A DNA stretch of 64,000 nt from Panacagrimonas sp963975245 (GCA_963975245.1 CAXBFJ010000001.1:682001-746000); one strand, 5' to 3'. Counted from the first letter of the stretch, positions 36,481 to 45,681 are shown. Numbers and translations are program-made. The notes: generated by a model not told the origin, from the sequence alone.

Positions 36481-37142
36481 GTGAGGACTTGTCGATGCCC
36501 TCGCCAGGCAAGACGGGGCGGGGAACCATTGCCGGACCCGTCGGCAAGCTGGAATGCATGGTATCGGTTCCCGCCGAGACGCCAAGGGGAATAGCGGTGA
36601 CCTGCCATCCTCATCCGCTGCATGGCGGCGCGATGGGAAACAAGGTGGTCTACGCGCTGGATGCGGTCGCGCAGAAATTGGGAATGGCGACAGCACGCTT
36701 TAATTTTCGCGGGGTGGGGGCGAGTCAGGGCACACATGACAATGCGCAAGGTGAGATTGACGATTGCCTGAGCGTTGTTGAGTGGATGCGAAGCAGCTTC
36801 CCGGAGCAACCGCTGTTGTTGTCTGGTTTTTCATTCGGGGCTTACGTTGCCCTGGCGGCTGCGCATCGCGCGGAACCCAAAGTGCTGGTCAGTGTGGCGC
36901 CTCCATTCGGTCGTTATTTTGAACGCGACATTGATCCCCCTCATCCAGAGTGTCCCTGGCTTGTCGTTCATGCACGAGACGACGATGTGGTCGACTTTGC
37001 TGAAACGCAGACGGCACTGGCACAGTACACGCCCGGTCCCGCGCTCGCACCTATGGAAGAGGGCGGGCATTTTTTCCATGGACGACTGCAAGATATTCGA
37101 GATGCGGTGAGTCCCTTCGTAGAGTGCCATTGGCTCGCGTGA
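36477..37142 (+). CDS. Alpha/beta hydrolase
   Basis: The start is ATG 36477, overlapping the SH3-protein stop as ATGA. The 221-residue cytoplasmic protein has the strand and turn VTCHPHPLHGGAMGNKVV, the nucleophile elbow GFSFGAYV, an aspartate in ARDDDVVDF and the catalytic histidine in EGGHFFHG. It belongs to a family of small hydrolases without assigned substrate, close to dienelactone-hydrolase-like proteins. Coupling to a YgiM-type protein gives no further clue. Confidence 0.9.
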   Translation: MSEDLSMPSPGKTGRGTIAGPVGKLECMVSVPAETPRGIAVTCHPHPLHGGAMGNKVVYALDAVAQKLGMATARFNFRGVGASQGTHDNAQGEIDDCLSVVEWMRSSFPEQPLLLSGFSFGAYVALAAAHRAEPKVLVSVAPPFGRYFERDIDPPHPECPWLVVHARDDDVVDFAETQTALAQYTPGPALAPMEEGGHFFHGRLQDIRDAVSPFVECHWLA

Positions 37143-37224
37143 GCCACCCGCTTGACTCAGACATGAAGTGGGGCGGCCTGGGCCGTTACACTGTTGCCAT
37201 CATTCAGTTCCGGCGGAGGCCCAT

Positions 37225-37953
37225 ATGCGATTGAAGCCCCTGATCATGTCGATCAGTTTTGCGTACCTGATTCCAACAACGGCGCACGCTCTGGACTTCG
37301 ACTTCGAATTTCTTCCCAATCCGCAACAGGAAGATTTTCGCTTGGTAGCTGAGGACATTGCTGCGGTACTCAATAGCAAGTCCTTGTCCCCGGCAGAGAC
37401 TAATGGGACGATCGGGTTTGCTTTTGGTGCATTTGCTTCCTATGTGCCAACTGAAGACGCCAACGCCTGGGGGCGTTTGATTGGCGAGTCACTGGATGAG
37501 GTTGGCATGGTCGGAGTGAGCGCCGAAAAAGGCCTGCCTTTCGGCATTGAAGTAGGGGCCAGCTTCGGTTGGGTGCCAGGCGCCGATGCGCGGGTGCTTG
37601 GCCTCAATCTCAAGTACGAAATACTGGAAGGTGGCATTGCAACGCCCGCGATTAGCCTGCGAGGCAGTTACTCGAGCCTGAGTGGAATCGACCAGATTGA
37701 TTACGATTCGCAAGGCATTGATCTCTCTATTTCCAAGGGAATCGGTCCGCTCACGCCCTATGCGGGAGTGGGCTATGTATGGTCGGACTTCGAAATCCAG
37801 GACCCCGTACTGGTTCCGCTGGAGGATGAATCTGTCGATGAGGCCCGCTTCTTCGTTGGCGCTCGTTTGTCTGCTCTGTTCGGAATCACCCCGGAGTTTG
37901 AGAGAGTGGGCGATCGCAACGCATTCAACCTGAGAATCGGTTTCACGTTCTGA
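37225..37953 (+). CDS. Probable outer-membrane beta-barrel protein, unknown function
   Basis: The start is ATG 37225 with GGAGG six bases before it. The 242-residue protein has a signal peptide ending near TTAHA and a mature part rich in alternating hydrophobic strands and glycine. It ends in a phenylalanine (LRIGFTF), the usual C-terminal signature of outer-membrane barrels. I recognise no specific family. It lies two bases before the TerB-like gene, so it may be the first gene of the signalling block. Confidence 0.65.
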   Translation: MRLKPLIMSISFAYLIPTTAHALDFDFEFLPNPQQEDFRLVAEDIAAVLNSKSLSPAETNGTIGFAFGAFASYVPTEDANAWGRLIGESLDEVGMVGVSAEKGLPFGIEVGASFGWVPGADARVLGLNLKYEILEGGIATPAISLRGSYSSLSGIDQIDYDSQGIDLSISKGIGPLTPYAGVGYVWSDFEIQDPVLVPLEDESVDEARFFVGARLSALFGITPEFERVGDRNAFNLRIGFTF

Positions 37954-37954
37954 C

Positions 37955-38401
37955 ATGTCGTTGAGAAAATGGCTTAGCCAACTGACTGCTGATACCAGAC
38001 CGCGTGGTGAGACAGCGCCCCCACCAGAACTGGCCGTGGCCATTCTGTTGATCGAATGCGCGCGGGCTGATTTTGATCACTCTGGCGAAGAGATCGAAGA
38101 GGTTAGAAAAGCCCTCAGCAAACATTTCGGAATATCGGCGGCGAATGTGGACCAGATGATTGCCGATGCAGGTAAAGCTGCGTCAGATGCGGTGTCCCTG
38201 CACGGCCCGATTTCTCGGTTGAACGACACTTTCAGTGCGCCGGAAAAGCGCAGTCTGATGGAAACACTGTGGCGAGTGGCACTGGCCGATGGTCGGATTG
38301 ATGCTCATGAAGAACATCTTCTCAGGCAGATTGCGGACCTGCTCTTTCTCCCTCACGCTGAGTTTATTCAGGCCAAGCTGACGGTGACTGAATCACAATG
38401 A
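37955..38401 (+). CDS. TerB-like protein
   Basis: This 148-residue helical protein has the two TerB halves: AVAILLIECARADFDHSGEE (split acidic motif, residues about 27-46) and WRVALADGRIDAHEEHLLRQIADLL. TerB-family domains bind metal at such acidic positions and occur both in tellurite-resistance loci and as stand-alone proteins of unknown role. No other ter genes are here. It overlaps the hybrid kinase gene by four bases, so a role alongside the kinase is likely. Confidence 0.9.
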   Translation: MSLRKWLSQLTADTRPRGETAPPPELAVAILLIECARADFDHSGEEIEEVRKALSKHFGISAANVDQMIADAGKAASDAVSLHGPISRLNDTFSAPEKRSLMETLWRVALADGRIDAHEEHLLRQIADLLFLPHAEFIQAKLTVTESQ

Positions 38402-41400
38402 GCGAGTCCGGCCAGAGCGTTCATTCCGACTGGTCAATTCGGTCCAAATTGCTCGCCGCGTTCGGGGCGCAAATCGTATTGCTTCTGGTGGGTTGCGTCG
38501 CATTTGTTTGGACCCAGCATCAGTTGCGTGAATCACGCAGTGCAACCAGTCAGGCTTCGGACGTCATCGCACTGATCGAGCAGATTCGCGCTGACAGCTT
38601 TGAGCAGGTGGCCGGCCTGCGCGCTTACTCTGTAACGGGTTACAAGGCGTATCTGGATGCCAATCTGACCGGGCGTGATAACTACACCCAGTTATTTCAG
38701 CAGCTTGAGAGGGCCACGGCTACGGATGCCGGGCAACAGACACGAGTGGTCAAGCTGGCACAGCTTCTGGGGGATTGGCGCGACCAGATTGCAGATCCGG
38801 CCCTGCGTGCAGCTAGAGACGAGCGCAATCTTGCGCAGAGCGCCGAGATTTTGACCAGCCGCAAGGCAGAGGTGATTCTGCAACGCGGAATGTCGCTGCT
38901 TGAGGAAATGCTGGATACCCAGAAAACCAGACTGGCCAAACTTCAGAAACAGACGGATCGCTTTGCCGACATCATGTTGGTACTGATCATTGCATTGGTG
39001 GCCGTGGGCCTGTTGCTGGGACTGATTGCAGGCCGATCTCTGCAAGACCTCATTGCCACGCCCCTGCGGGAGTTGGCCGAGCTCGTACCGCAGTTGGCAC
39101 AGGGCAAGAATAGTGAGATTCCCTATACGCAGCGTGACGATGAAGTGGGCGCGCTGGCCTCAGGATTTGTTCGCTTTCGGGATACCAATATCGAGCAGCG
39201 GCGGCTGGGCTGGGTGCGAGAGCACTCCTCGCGTCTTATCAGCGTCCTTCAGACCGCCGATACCGAGGCCGAATTTGGTCAGGCGCTGTTGCAGGAGCTT
39301 TGCGTGGCCGTCGATGCCGGCTATGGACTGGCATACGGCTGGGACGAAAGAGCCGAACATCTTGCCTGGCGCGCGAGCTACGGAGTGGCAGAGGAAGGGG
39401 TCAGGGGAAGTCGTTTCGAGCGTGGTGAAGGGCTGATCGGCGAAGCAATGGCGGAGGACAAGCTCATCGAACTCAGCACGGTACCACCGGGCTATCAGAA
39501 CATTGTTTCAGGACTTGGAGTTGCGGCACCAGTCGCACTCGTGTTTGTTCCCTTGAGCGCGCGGGGACGTGTTGTTGCGGTGCTAGAGCTCGGTCTGGTC
39601 GAAGTGCTCGATCAAAGAAAGCGGGATCTGATAGAACAGGTTCGCGTTACCGTAGCACTGGCATGGGAAGCGCTGTCCCGCAGTCTGCGAACGCGCGAAC
39701 TCCTGCGCGAAAGTCAGGCGCAATCAGAGGAGTTGCAGGCATCAGAGGAAGCACTTCGAGTCCAGCAGGAGCAATTGCGTTCAGTCAACGAAGCCCTCAG
39801 CCGGCGCTCCGAGCAGCTCGAAGCGCAGGGGCGGCAACTCAAGTCTTCTGAAGAAAACTTGCGTGCACAGACAGAAGAGTTGCGCAGTATCAATGCGGCT
39901 ATGGAAGAAAACACAGAAGCGCTGCGACTGCGTCAGTCCGAGCTTGAGGCAGCTCGAATGTCTGAGAAGCGACGTGCAGTTCAGTTGGAGCAGGCCAGCC
40001 GCTACAAGAGTGAATTCCTGGCCAATATGTCGCATGAGTTGCGCACGCCATTGAACTCGATGCTGATCCTGTCCAAGACACTGGCCGATAACCTGGACAA
40101 TCACCTGGACTCTGAAGAGGTCGAATCGGCGCAGATCATTCACGACAGCGGTCAAAGTCTGCTGCAACTGATCAACGACATTCTCGATCTGTCCAAGGTC
40201 GAAGCCGGCAAGATGGATTTTGAATCGGAAGACGTGGACCTCGAGGAAACCTTGTCGGGACTGGTGAAGCGATTCAATCCATTGGCAATGCAGAAGGGTC
40301 TGGAATGTTCTCTGCGGATCAGTGACAACGCACCCAGAAGTATTCACACCGATCCCAAGCGCCTGCTTCAGGTTATGACCAATCTGCTGTCGAACGCATT
40401 CAAGTTCACCGAAAAGGGCAAGGTGGAGATCTGCGTGTCGGGTGTCGATGGCGGCGTTGCCTTGGAGGTCCGGGATAGCGGTATTGGTATCCCGAAGGAT
40501 CATTTGCAGCGTGTTTTTGAAGCTTTTGAACAAGCAGAAAGCGGAACCAGTCGCCGATTTGGTGGTACAGGTCTGGGCTTATCTATCGTCAACGGAATAA
40601 CAACCCGCCTTGGTGGTGCAGTTCGCGTTAGCAGTGTCGAAGGGCAGGGTTCCGTGTTCACGGTTTATCTGCCTCTGCATCGCAAAGACGGGGTGCCTGC
40701 TGCGGCAAACAGTAGCGATGATGCCGTACGTATCAAGTCGAGCATCGAAACCTATGACGGCGAAGGCGATGGGGCATTGAAGACGGCAGGCCGAACGACG
40801 CCGTCGCCCCAATTAGAAGTGCCACCCCCAGAGCAGCCTTTGAATGAAGGCAGCCTAGAGCAAATTGATGGTGACGATGCACAAGGCGTGATCCTGATTG
40901 TTGAGGATGATGAGAAGTTCGCCGGCCTGCTGGCACGCACAGTACGACAGCGCGGCCACCAGGTTGCAATTGCCCACAACGGTGCGCAGGCCTTGGAGAT
41001 CAGCTTCAGTCAGCGTCTTGCTGCTGTGCTGCTGGACATCGGTCTGCCAGACATGAATGGACTAGATGTGCTTGAGCAGCTCAAGGCAGATTCGAGAACC
41101 ATGAACGTGCCTGTGCATATTGTCAGTGGCCGGGACCCTGATCCGCGCGGGGCAGAGCTGGGTGCGGCAACTTTTCTCCAGAAGCCCGTGAGTAGCGAGC
41201 AGGTTCTGGCAGCACTTGGACAGATCAGGACCAATCCGTCCAGTCAGGACGCAGCGCGTCTTCTGGTGGTGGTGCAGGACCCCGTTCAACTTCAGTCTCT
41301 GAGCAAGCTGCTGCATGCCGAGAATATTCAGGTCGATACCGCTGGTAACCTGGAAGATGCTCTGGAGGCATTAGGGCAAAAGCATTTTGACGGCATGATT

Positions 41401-42057
41401 GTCGACCCTGATCTTCCGGATGGCGATGCAATCGAGTTTCTACAGAAAGCGGCAGGTCGCGGGAAGCTGCCACCTTCGATCATTTACGCCCAACGCAGTT
41501 TGTCGAGCGATGAGAGCAATCAGCTTCGGGAATTTGCCAGCGGAATCGTGATTCACGGTACCCGTTCGAAAGAGCGCCTGCTGGACGAAGTGAACTTGTT
41601 CCTGCACAGCTTGCATCGCGGTGAAACAGGGCGGCGCGGGGGGCTGGTTGCTGACCGCTCCGCGAAGAAAGCCGGTACAGGAACAGATCTCAGCGGAAAA
41701 ACCATTCTCGTTGTGGACGATGACATGCGCAACGTGTTTGCCTTGTCAAAGGCATTGCGCGCCCACGGCCTCAAGGTGGTCATGGCCCAGGATGGCAATA
41801 AGGCACTGAGTCAGCTCAAGGCGCGAAACGACATCAGTCTGGTGTTGATGGACATCATGATGCCCGGGATGGATGGTTACGAAACCACGCGGCGCATTCG
41901 AGAGAACCCGGCCTGGGAAAAGCTGCCTGTCATTGCGGTAACAGCCAAGGCCATGGCCGGCGACAAGGACAAGTGCATCCGTGCCGGTGCCAATGATTAC
42001 TGCCCAAAGCCCATCGACGTTGACAAGCTTCTGTCACAGATCCAAGTTTGGGTCTGA
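38398..42057 (+). CDS. Hybrid sensor histidine kinase with three receiver domains
   Basis: A 1219-residue protein. Order: membrane helix (about 19-40), a CHASE3-like extracytoplasmic domain, second helix (about 190-212), HAMP, GAF (about 285-420), a long coiled coil (about 425-535) with a 35-residue tandem repeat, HisKA with His546 (NMSHELRTP), HATPase with Asn666 and DSGIGIP (from Asp693), then three receivers. REC1 (about 831-945) has Asp880; REC3 (about 1100-1219) has Asp1152 and Lys1204. REC2 keeps Asp1003 but lacks the paired acids (VVVQDP) and the lysine, so it is probably not phosphorylated. The start overlaps the TerB gene by four bases. The downstream CheR, CheB and GGDEF proteins are likely partners. 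The signal is unknown. Confidence 0.93.
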   Translation: MSESGQSVHSDWSIRSKLLAAFGAQIVLLLVGCVAFVWTQHQLRESRSATSQASDVIALIEQIRADSFEQVAGLRAYSVTGYKAYLDANLTGRDNYTQLFQQLERATATDAGQQTRVVKLAQLLGDWRDQIADPALRAARDERNLAQSAEILTSRKAEVILQRGMSLLEEMLDTQKTRLAKLQKQTDRFADIMLVLIIALVAVGLLLGLIAGRSLQDLIATPLRELAELVPQLAQGKNSEIPYTQRDDEVGALASGFVRFRDTNIEQRRLGWVREHSSRLISVLQTADTEAEFGQALLQELCVAVDAGYGLAYGWDERAEHLAWRASYGVAEEGVRGSRFERGEGLIGEAMAEDKLIELSTVPPGYQNIVSGLGVAAPVALVFVPLSARGRVVAVLELGLVEVLDQRKRDLIEQVRVTVALAWEALSRSLRTRELLRESQAQSEELQASEEALRVQQEQLRSVNEALSRRSEQLEAQGRQLKSSEENLRAQTEELRSINAAMEENTEALRLRQSELEAARMSEKRRAVQLEQASRYKSEFLANMSHELRTPLNSMLILSKTLADNLDNHLDSEEVESAQIIHDSGQSLLQLINDILDLSKVEAGKMDFESEDVDLEETLSGLVKRFNPLAMQKGLECSLRISDNAPRSIHTDPKRLLQVMTNLLSNAFKFTEKGKVEICVSGVDGGVALEVRDSGIGIPKDHLQRVFEAFEQAESGTSRRFGGTGLGLSIVNGITTRLGGAVRVSSVEGQGSVFTVYLPLHRKDGVPAAANSSDDAVRIKSSIETYDGEGDGALKTAGRTTPSPQLEVPPPEQPLNEGSLEQIDGDDAQGVILIVEDDEKFAGLLARTVRQRGHQVAIAHNGAQALEISFSQRLAAVLLDIGLPDMNGLDVLEQLKADSRTMNVPVHIVSGRDPDPRGAELGAATFLQKPVSSEQVLAALGQIRTNPSSQDAARLLVVVQDPVQLQSLSKLLHAENIQVDTAGNLEDALEALGQKHFDGMIVDPDLPDGDAIEFLQKAAGRGKLPPSIIYAQRSLSSDESNQLREFASGIVIHGTRSKERLLDEVNLFLHSLHRGETGRRGGLVADRSAKKAGTGTDLSGKTILVVDDDMRNVFALSKALRAHGLKVVMAQDGNKALSQLKARNDISLVLMDIMMPGMDGYETTRRIRENPAWEKLPVIAVTAKAMAGDKDKCIRAGANDYCPKPIDVDKLLSQIQVWV
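39733..39942 (+). repeat. Tandem 35-codon repeat in kinase coiled coil
   Basis: Codons 446-480 (LQASEEALRVQQEQLRSVNE...) and 481-515 (LKSSEENLRAQTEELRSINA...) are two adjacent copies of a 35-residue, five-heptad unit; 15 of the first 22 positions are identical. The DNA copies have drifted at synonymous sites, so it is not a recent duplication. Glu/Gln pairs beside Ser/Ala resemble chemoreceptor methylation helices. Confidence 0.8.
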
Positions 42058-42086
42058 GGTGAATACTTGTGATATTCATTAAGTAA

Positions 42087-42932
42087 ATGCATGCATCTGA
42101 AATCGAAGATATCGAGATCGCGCTTTTCCGTGATGCGCTGCAGCTGCGTTACGGATACGACTTTTCCGGTTATGCCCCGGCGTCATTCAAACGGAGGGTC
42201 CTCGCATTGCGGGATGCTTTCGGATTCAGGACGGTCAGCCATCTGACAGAGCGTCTGATTCACGACGAACACCTGATTACGGAGATTATCGGAAAGCTGT
42301 CCGTGCCCGTATCGGAAATGTTTCGCGACCCGCTGATGTTCAAGCGTTTGCGGGAAGAGGTTGCCCCGATGCTCGCGACCTGGCCGGTCATCAACATCTG
42401 GCAGGCGGGTTGTGCACGTGGAGAGGAGGTCTATTCGCTTGCGATCTTGCTGCGTGAATGTGGCCTCTACGAGCGTTGTCATATTTTTGCGACCGATTTC
42501 AGCGATGATGCGCTGGCGCGCGCAGAGGAAGGGATTTATCCGCTCAAGGAAGCACGACTCTATTCTGAGAACTATCTGAAGTCGGGCGGGCCTGGCTCTC
42601 TGTCCGACTGGATTACCACCGGGTACGAACGATTTCGTGTGGATGAATCCTTGCGGGAAAACGTGACTTTTGCCAACCATAATCTGGTGTCGGACGGCGT
42701 GTTTGGCGAGATGCAGTTGGTGGTGTGCAGAAACGTGTTGATCTACTTCAGCGACGGTTTGCAGGATCGAGCGCTGGGCCTGTTTCGTGACAGCCTCGTG
42801 TATGGTGGTTTCCTGTGTCTCGGAAGCCGCGAGAACCTTGATTACTCAGCAGTTGCAGAGCATTTTGAAGCGCTGCCGGGACGCCAGTCGATCTATCGCC
42901 GCATTCGCCGGCCCGATGGCGTTCAGCATTGA
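42087..42932 (+). CDS. cheR: CheR-family protein glutamate methyltransferase
   Basis: The 281-residue protein has the helical CheR N-domain and the SAM-dependent domain. Motifs are LSVPVSEMFRDP, WQAGCARGEEVYSLAILL (usual consensus ACSTGEEPYS), FATDFSDDALARA and LVVCRNVLIYFS. CheR methylates glutamates of chemoreceptors. No receptor, CheA or CheW is encoded nearby, so the substrate here is not a classical chemoreceptor in cis. It lies 29 bases after the hybrid kinase and 2 bases before cheB. Confidence 0.93.
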   Translation: MHASEIEDIEIALFRDALQLRYGYDFSGYAPASFKRRVLALRDAFGFRTVSHLTERLIHDEHLITEIIGKLSVPVSEMFRDPLMFKRLREEVAPMLATWPVINIWQAGCARGEEVYSLAILLRECGLYERCHIFATDFSDDALARAEEGIYPLKEARLYSENYLKSGGPGSLSDWITTGYERFRVDESLRENVTFANHNLVSDGVFGEMQLVVCRNVLIYFSDGLQDRALGLFRDSLVYGGFLCLGSRENLDYSAVAEHFEALPGRQSIYRRIRRPDGVQH

Positions 42933-42934
42933 GC

Positions 42935-43552
42935 ATGCCGATCAGAAAGCGTGGCAAGAGGAGATATGCAGCGGTCGTCGCCGCAGCATCCACGGGCGGT
43001 ATCGCCGCTCTGCGACAGCTGCTCGGGTCGCTAGATGAGCGATTCCCGCTACCTGTGCTGATCGTGCAGCACACCACGCCGGACGAAGATGACACCCTAC
43101 AGCATGTGTTCAGCGTGGATTGCAGATTGCCGGTGGTCATGGCCAGCGCACGCCAGCCCATTGAAGGGGGGCGCGTCTACCTTGCACCGCCGGCATATCA
43201 CTTGCTCGTGGAAGAGGGTCCACGCGTTGCACTGAGTGTTGACGCGCGCGTATGTTACGTACGGCCCTCTGCAGACGTTCTGTTTGCCAGTGCCTCTGAT
43301 GTCTGGGGGCGCCAGTTGATCGGCATTGTGCTTACGGGAGCCAATGAAGATGGCGCGAATGGAATGGCTCTGCTCAGGGATAGGGGGGGGCTTGCCATCG
43401 TTCAGAATCCTGAAGAGGCGGAAATTGACACCATGCCGCAGGCAACTTTGGACAAAGGTGGGGCGGATCACGTCCTGGAGATTGCGCAGATCGGTGCCTT
43501 GCTGAACACTCTATGCGTTGAACTAATTGGAGCGCCAGTTGAACCAGACTGA
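42935..43552 (+). CDS. cheB: CheB-type methylesterase domain without receiver
   Basis: The start is ATG 42935, two bases after the cheR stop. The 205-residue protein contains only the catalytic domain: Ser19 in AAASTGGIAAL, His46 in LIVQHTTPD and the aspartate in GANEDGANGM. The N-terminal receiver that normally controls CheB is absent, so it would have to be controlled by a partner, perhaps through the kinase receivers. Very basic N-terminus (PIRKRGKRR). It overlaps the following gene by a few codons. Confidence 0.92.
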   Translation: MPIRKRGKRRYAAVVAAASTGGIAALRQLLGSLDERFPLPVLIVQHTTPDEDDTLQHVFSVDCRLPVVMASARQPIEGGRVYLAPPAYHLLVEEGPRVALSVDARVCYVRPSADVLFASASDVWGRQLIGIVLTGANEDGANGMALLRDRGGLAIVQNPEEAEIDTMPQATLDKGGADHVLEIAQIGALLNTLCVELIGAPVEPD

Positions 43553-44624
43553 AGGACCTTCTCCGCTCATCTCTGAGCCTACGAAATCCGATGAGCTTCC
43601 CAAGATTCTGGTGGTGGATGACACGCCCGCCAATCTGATAGCGATGCGGCGCCTACTGCGCGGCGTGGATGCTCAGATCATTGAAGCCACGTCCGGAAAC
43701 GAAGCGCTTGCAGCATGTCTGGATCATGAATTCTGCCTGCTGCTGCTGGACGTGCAGATGCCCGACATGGATGGTTTTGAGGTGGCGTCCATGCTCGCTG
43801 ATGAAGAGCGCACGCGAGACATGCCCATTATTTTTGTCACCGCCGCCTTCAGCGATGACATGAACCGTCTCAAGGGGTACCGGCATGGCGCAATTGATTA
43901 CATCGCCAAGCCCGTCAATGACGCAATTCTCCTCTCAAAGGTCCGCATCTTTCTGGAGCTGTACTCAGCACGACAGGGAATGCGCAGGCTGCTCAATGAA
44001 CTGGAGCAGCGAAATGCCATGCTCGAGAAGGAGGTCACGGAACGCAGACGTCTGGAAGAGTTGGCGCGCCACCAGGCAGGTCACGACGCGCTAACCGGTT
44101 TGCCCAATCGCTTGCTGTTCATGGACAGATTGCTCGCAGCCGCCAACCAGGCAGACCGCCGGCGCGACCCGTCTGCGCTTCTTTATATTGACCTTGATGG
44201 CTTCAAGCCCATCAATGATCGCTATGGACATCAGGTGGGTGATGAAACCTTGCAGATCGTGGCCAAGCGTCTGCGCCAGTCCACGCGCAAGGCTGACACC
44301 TGTGCGCGCCTGGGTGGCGATGAGTTTGCCGTGATCATGAATGGCGCTCCGCGCGGCGCAGCCGAAGCGATGGCTGAAAATTTATGTGAGGCACTGCGCG
44401 AGAAGTTCGTGGTCAAATCGCCCACGGAAGGGGAGATCCGCCTTGGCATCGGCGCGAGCATTGGGATCGCAATGTTTCCCGATCTTCGTCTGGGACAGGC
44501 CGAGGGCATGGATGTGGAGGCGCGAATTGAAACCTTGATTCGCCATGCCGATGAGGCCATGTATGCGGCCAAGAAATCAGGCAAGAACCGCTACCACCTT
44601 GCGGCTGGATTCGCTTCTGATTAG
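43539..44624 (+). CDS. Response regulator with GGDEF output (diguanylate cyclase)
   Basis: The start chosen is TTG 43539, preceded by GGAG at a spacing of six; TTG 43527 has no such site. A receiver (about 20-135: KILVVDDTPANL, LLLLDVQMPDMDG, AKPVND) is joined by a coiled coil to a GGDEF domain with intact GGDEF and an RxxD inhibition site (RKAD) five residues before it. Phosphorylation, probably by the hybrid kinase upstream, should control c-di-GMP output. The stop codon overlaps the stop of the convergent DUF4426 gene (TTAG). Confidence 0.93.
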   Translation: MNQTEGPSPLISEPTKSDELPKILVVDDTPANLIAMRRLLRGVDAQIIEATSGNEALAACLDHEFCLLLLDVQMPDMDGFEVASMLADEERTRDMPIIFVTAAFSDDMNRLKGYRHGAIDYIAKPVNDAILLSKVRIFLELYSARQGMRRLLNELEQRNAMLEKEVTERRRLEELARHQAGHDALTGLPNRLLFMDRLLAAANQADRRRDPSALLYIDLDGFKPINDRYGHQVGDETLQIVAKRLRQSTRKADTCARLGGDEFAVIMNGAPRGAAEAMAENLCEALREKFVVKSPTEGEIRLGIGASIGIAMFPDLRLGQAEGMDVEARIETLIRHADEAMYAAKKSGKNRYHLAAGFASD

Positions 44625-45058
44625 TCGCGGTAGAACTGCTGCAGGAAACGGATGCTGATAGGGCGTACGGCGCCTTCAGGTTTGACGCTGACATCAAACG
44701 CCAGCTTCTCACCATTCTGGATCTCGAACTCCGCGACAAGATCGAACTGACCATCAATTTCGATCTCACGCCACTGCAATGTCTGTCGCTGTCCGGTCAG
44801 GCGGCGCACGGTTCCACTGGCGAGTGCGCGGACCGGCTCAGAACCCGCTTCCAGCGCGTTCTGAGCCTTGGGGCTCAGCAAGAAAATCGCATGTGACTTG
44901 CGGCGCTTGATGCCAAACTGGCGCGCAATATCTTCAGTCAGGCTGAGGGTGTTGATGGCTGAATAATGCAGCAGATAGCCCTGCTCCTGAATGGTGTCAG
45001 CAGCCCTGGCAAACAGAGAAAGCAGCAGACCAACGATCAGGACCAGAAGTCGATTCAT
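44621..45058 (-). CDS. DUF4426 protein
   Basis: This 145-residue exported protein has a signal peptide ending LFARAAD and a mature domain typical of DUF4426 (LHYSAINTLSLTEDIARQFGI, ending SIRFLQQFYRD). The family commonly follows metX-metW in gammaproteobacteria, as here, but has no assigned function. It overlaps metW by four bases and the convergent cyclase gene by four. Confidence 0.9.
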   Translation of the reverse strand: MNRLLVLIVGLLLSLFARAADTIQEQGYLLHYSAINTLSLTEDIARQFGIKRRKSHAIFLLSPKAQNALEAGSEPVRALASGTVRRLTGQRQTLQWREIEIDGQFDLVAEFEIQNGEKLAFDVSVKPEGAVRPISIRFLQQFYRD

Positions 45059-45681
45059 GCTTCGTCTTCAAGCATGTAGAGGGCGACCTCGGCGAAAAGA
45101 TTAGGCCATGCTGTGATGCGTTTTCCTTGGCGCATGGCATTGTCCAGCAGGCTCCGCTTCTTGCAGGTCCAATGCTGGGCGACACACAGGGCCTCAAAAT
45201 CCTTGACCGTGCACAGGTGGATATTGGGCGAGTCAAACCACTGGTCTGGCAGGGCCGGGGTTTTGGGCATGCTGCCGCCGAGAAGCTGCATACGGACACG
45301 CCAGTGCCCGAAATTAGGGAAGGTCACAATGGCGCGATGACCTACCCTGAGGATCTCTGTCAATGCCTGATCGGGGCGCTCAAGCGCCTGCAGGGTCTGC
45401 GTCAGCACAACGTAATCAAAAGAGTCTGTGGAGAAGTCGCGCAGTCCGTAATCGACGTCTGCCTGGATGACGTTGACGCCGCGGGCTACACAATTGGCCA
45501 GTTTGTCGGAGTCGATTTCCAGGCCGTATCCGCGCACTTTTCGGGTGCGGGCGAGGTGATCCAGCAATTCACCATCGCCGCAGCCGATGTCCAGAATTCG
45601 GCTGCCGGGTTCGATCCATTCGCTGATAACGGCCAGATCGGGACGAAGTTGGCCTTCCATGGTCTTGGCGGGTGGGGTCAT
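45055..45681 (-). CDS. metW: MetW, methionine biosynthesis methyltransferase-like protein
   Basis: The 208-residue protein has a class I SAM-binding fold: SRILDIGCGDGELLDHL, then VNVIQADVDYGLRDF and SFDYVVLTQTLQAL. MetW acts together with MetX in homoserine acylation in many proteobacteria; the exact reaction is not settled. It overlaps metX and the DUF4426 gene by four bases each, so the three are translated together. Confidence 0.95.
   Translation of the reverse strand: MTPPAKTMEGQLRPDLAVISEWIEPGSRILDIGCGDGELLDHLARTRKVRGYGLEIDSDKLANCVARGVNVIQADVDYGLRDFSTDSFDYVVLTQTLQALERPDQALTEILRVGHRAIVTFPNFGHWRVRMQLLGGSMPKTPALPDQWFDSPNIHLCTVKDFEALCVAQHWTCKKRSLLDNAMRQGKRITAWPNLFAEVALYMLEDEA

Noticed and set aside
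42087..43552. cheR and cheB as evidence of a flagellar chemotaxis cluster
   Set aside because: No chemoreceptor, cheA, cheW, cheY or flagellar gene is present, and CheB lacks its receiver; the genes belong with the hybrid kinase.
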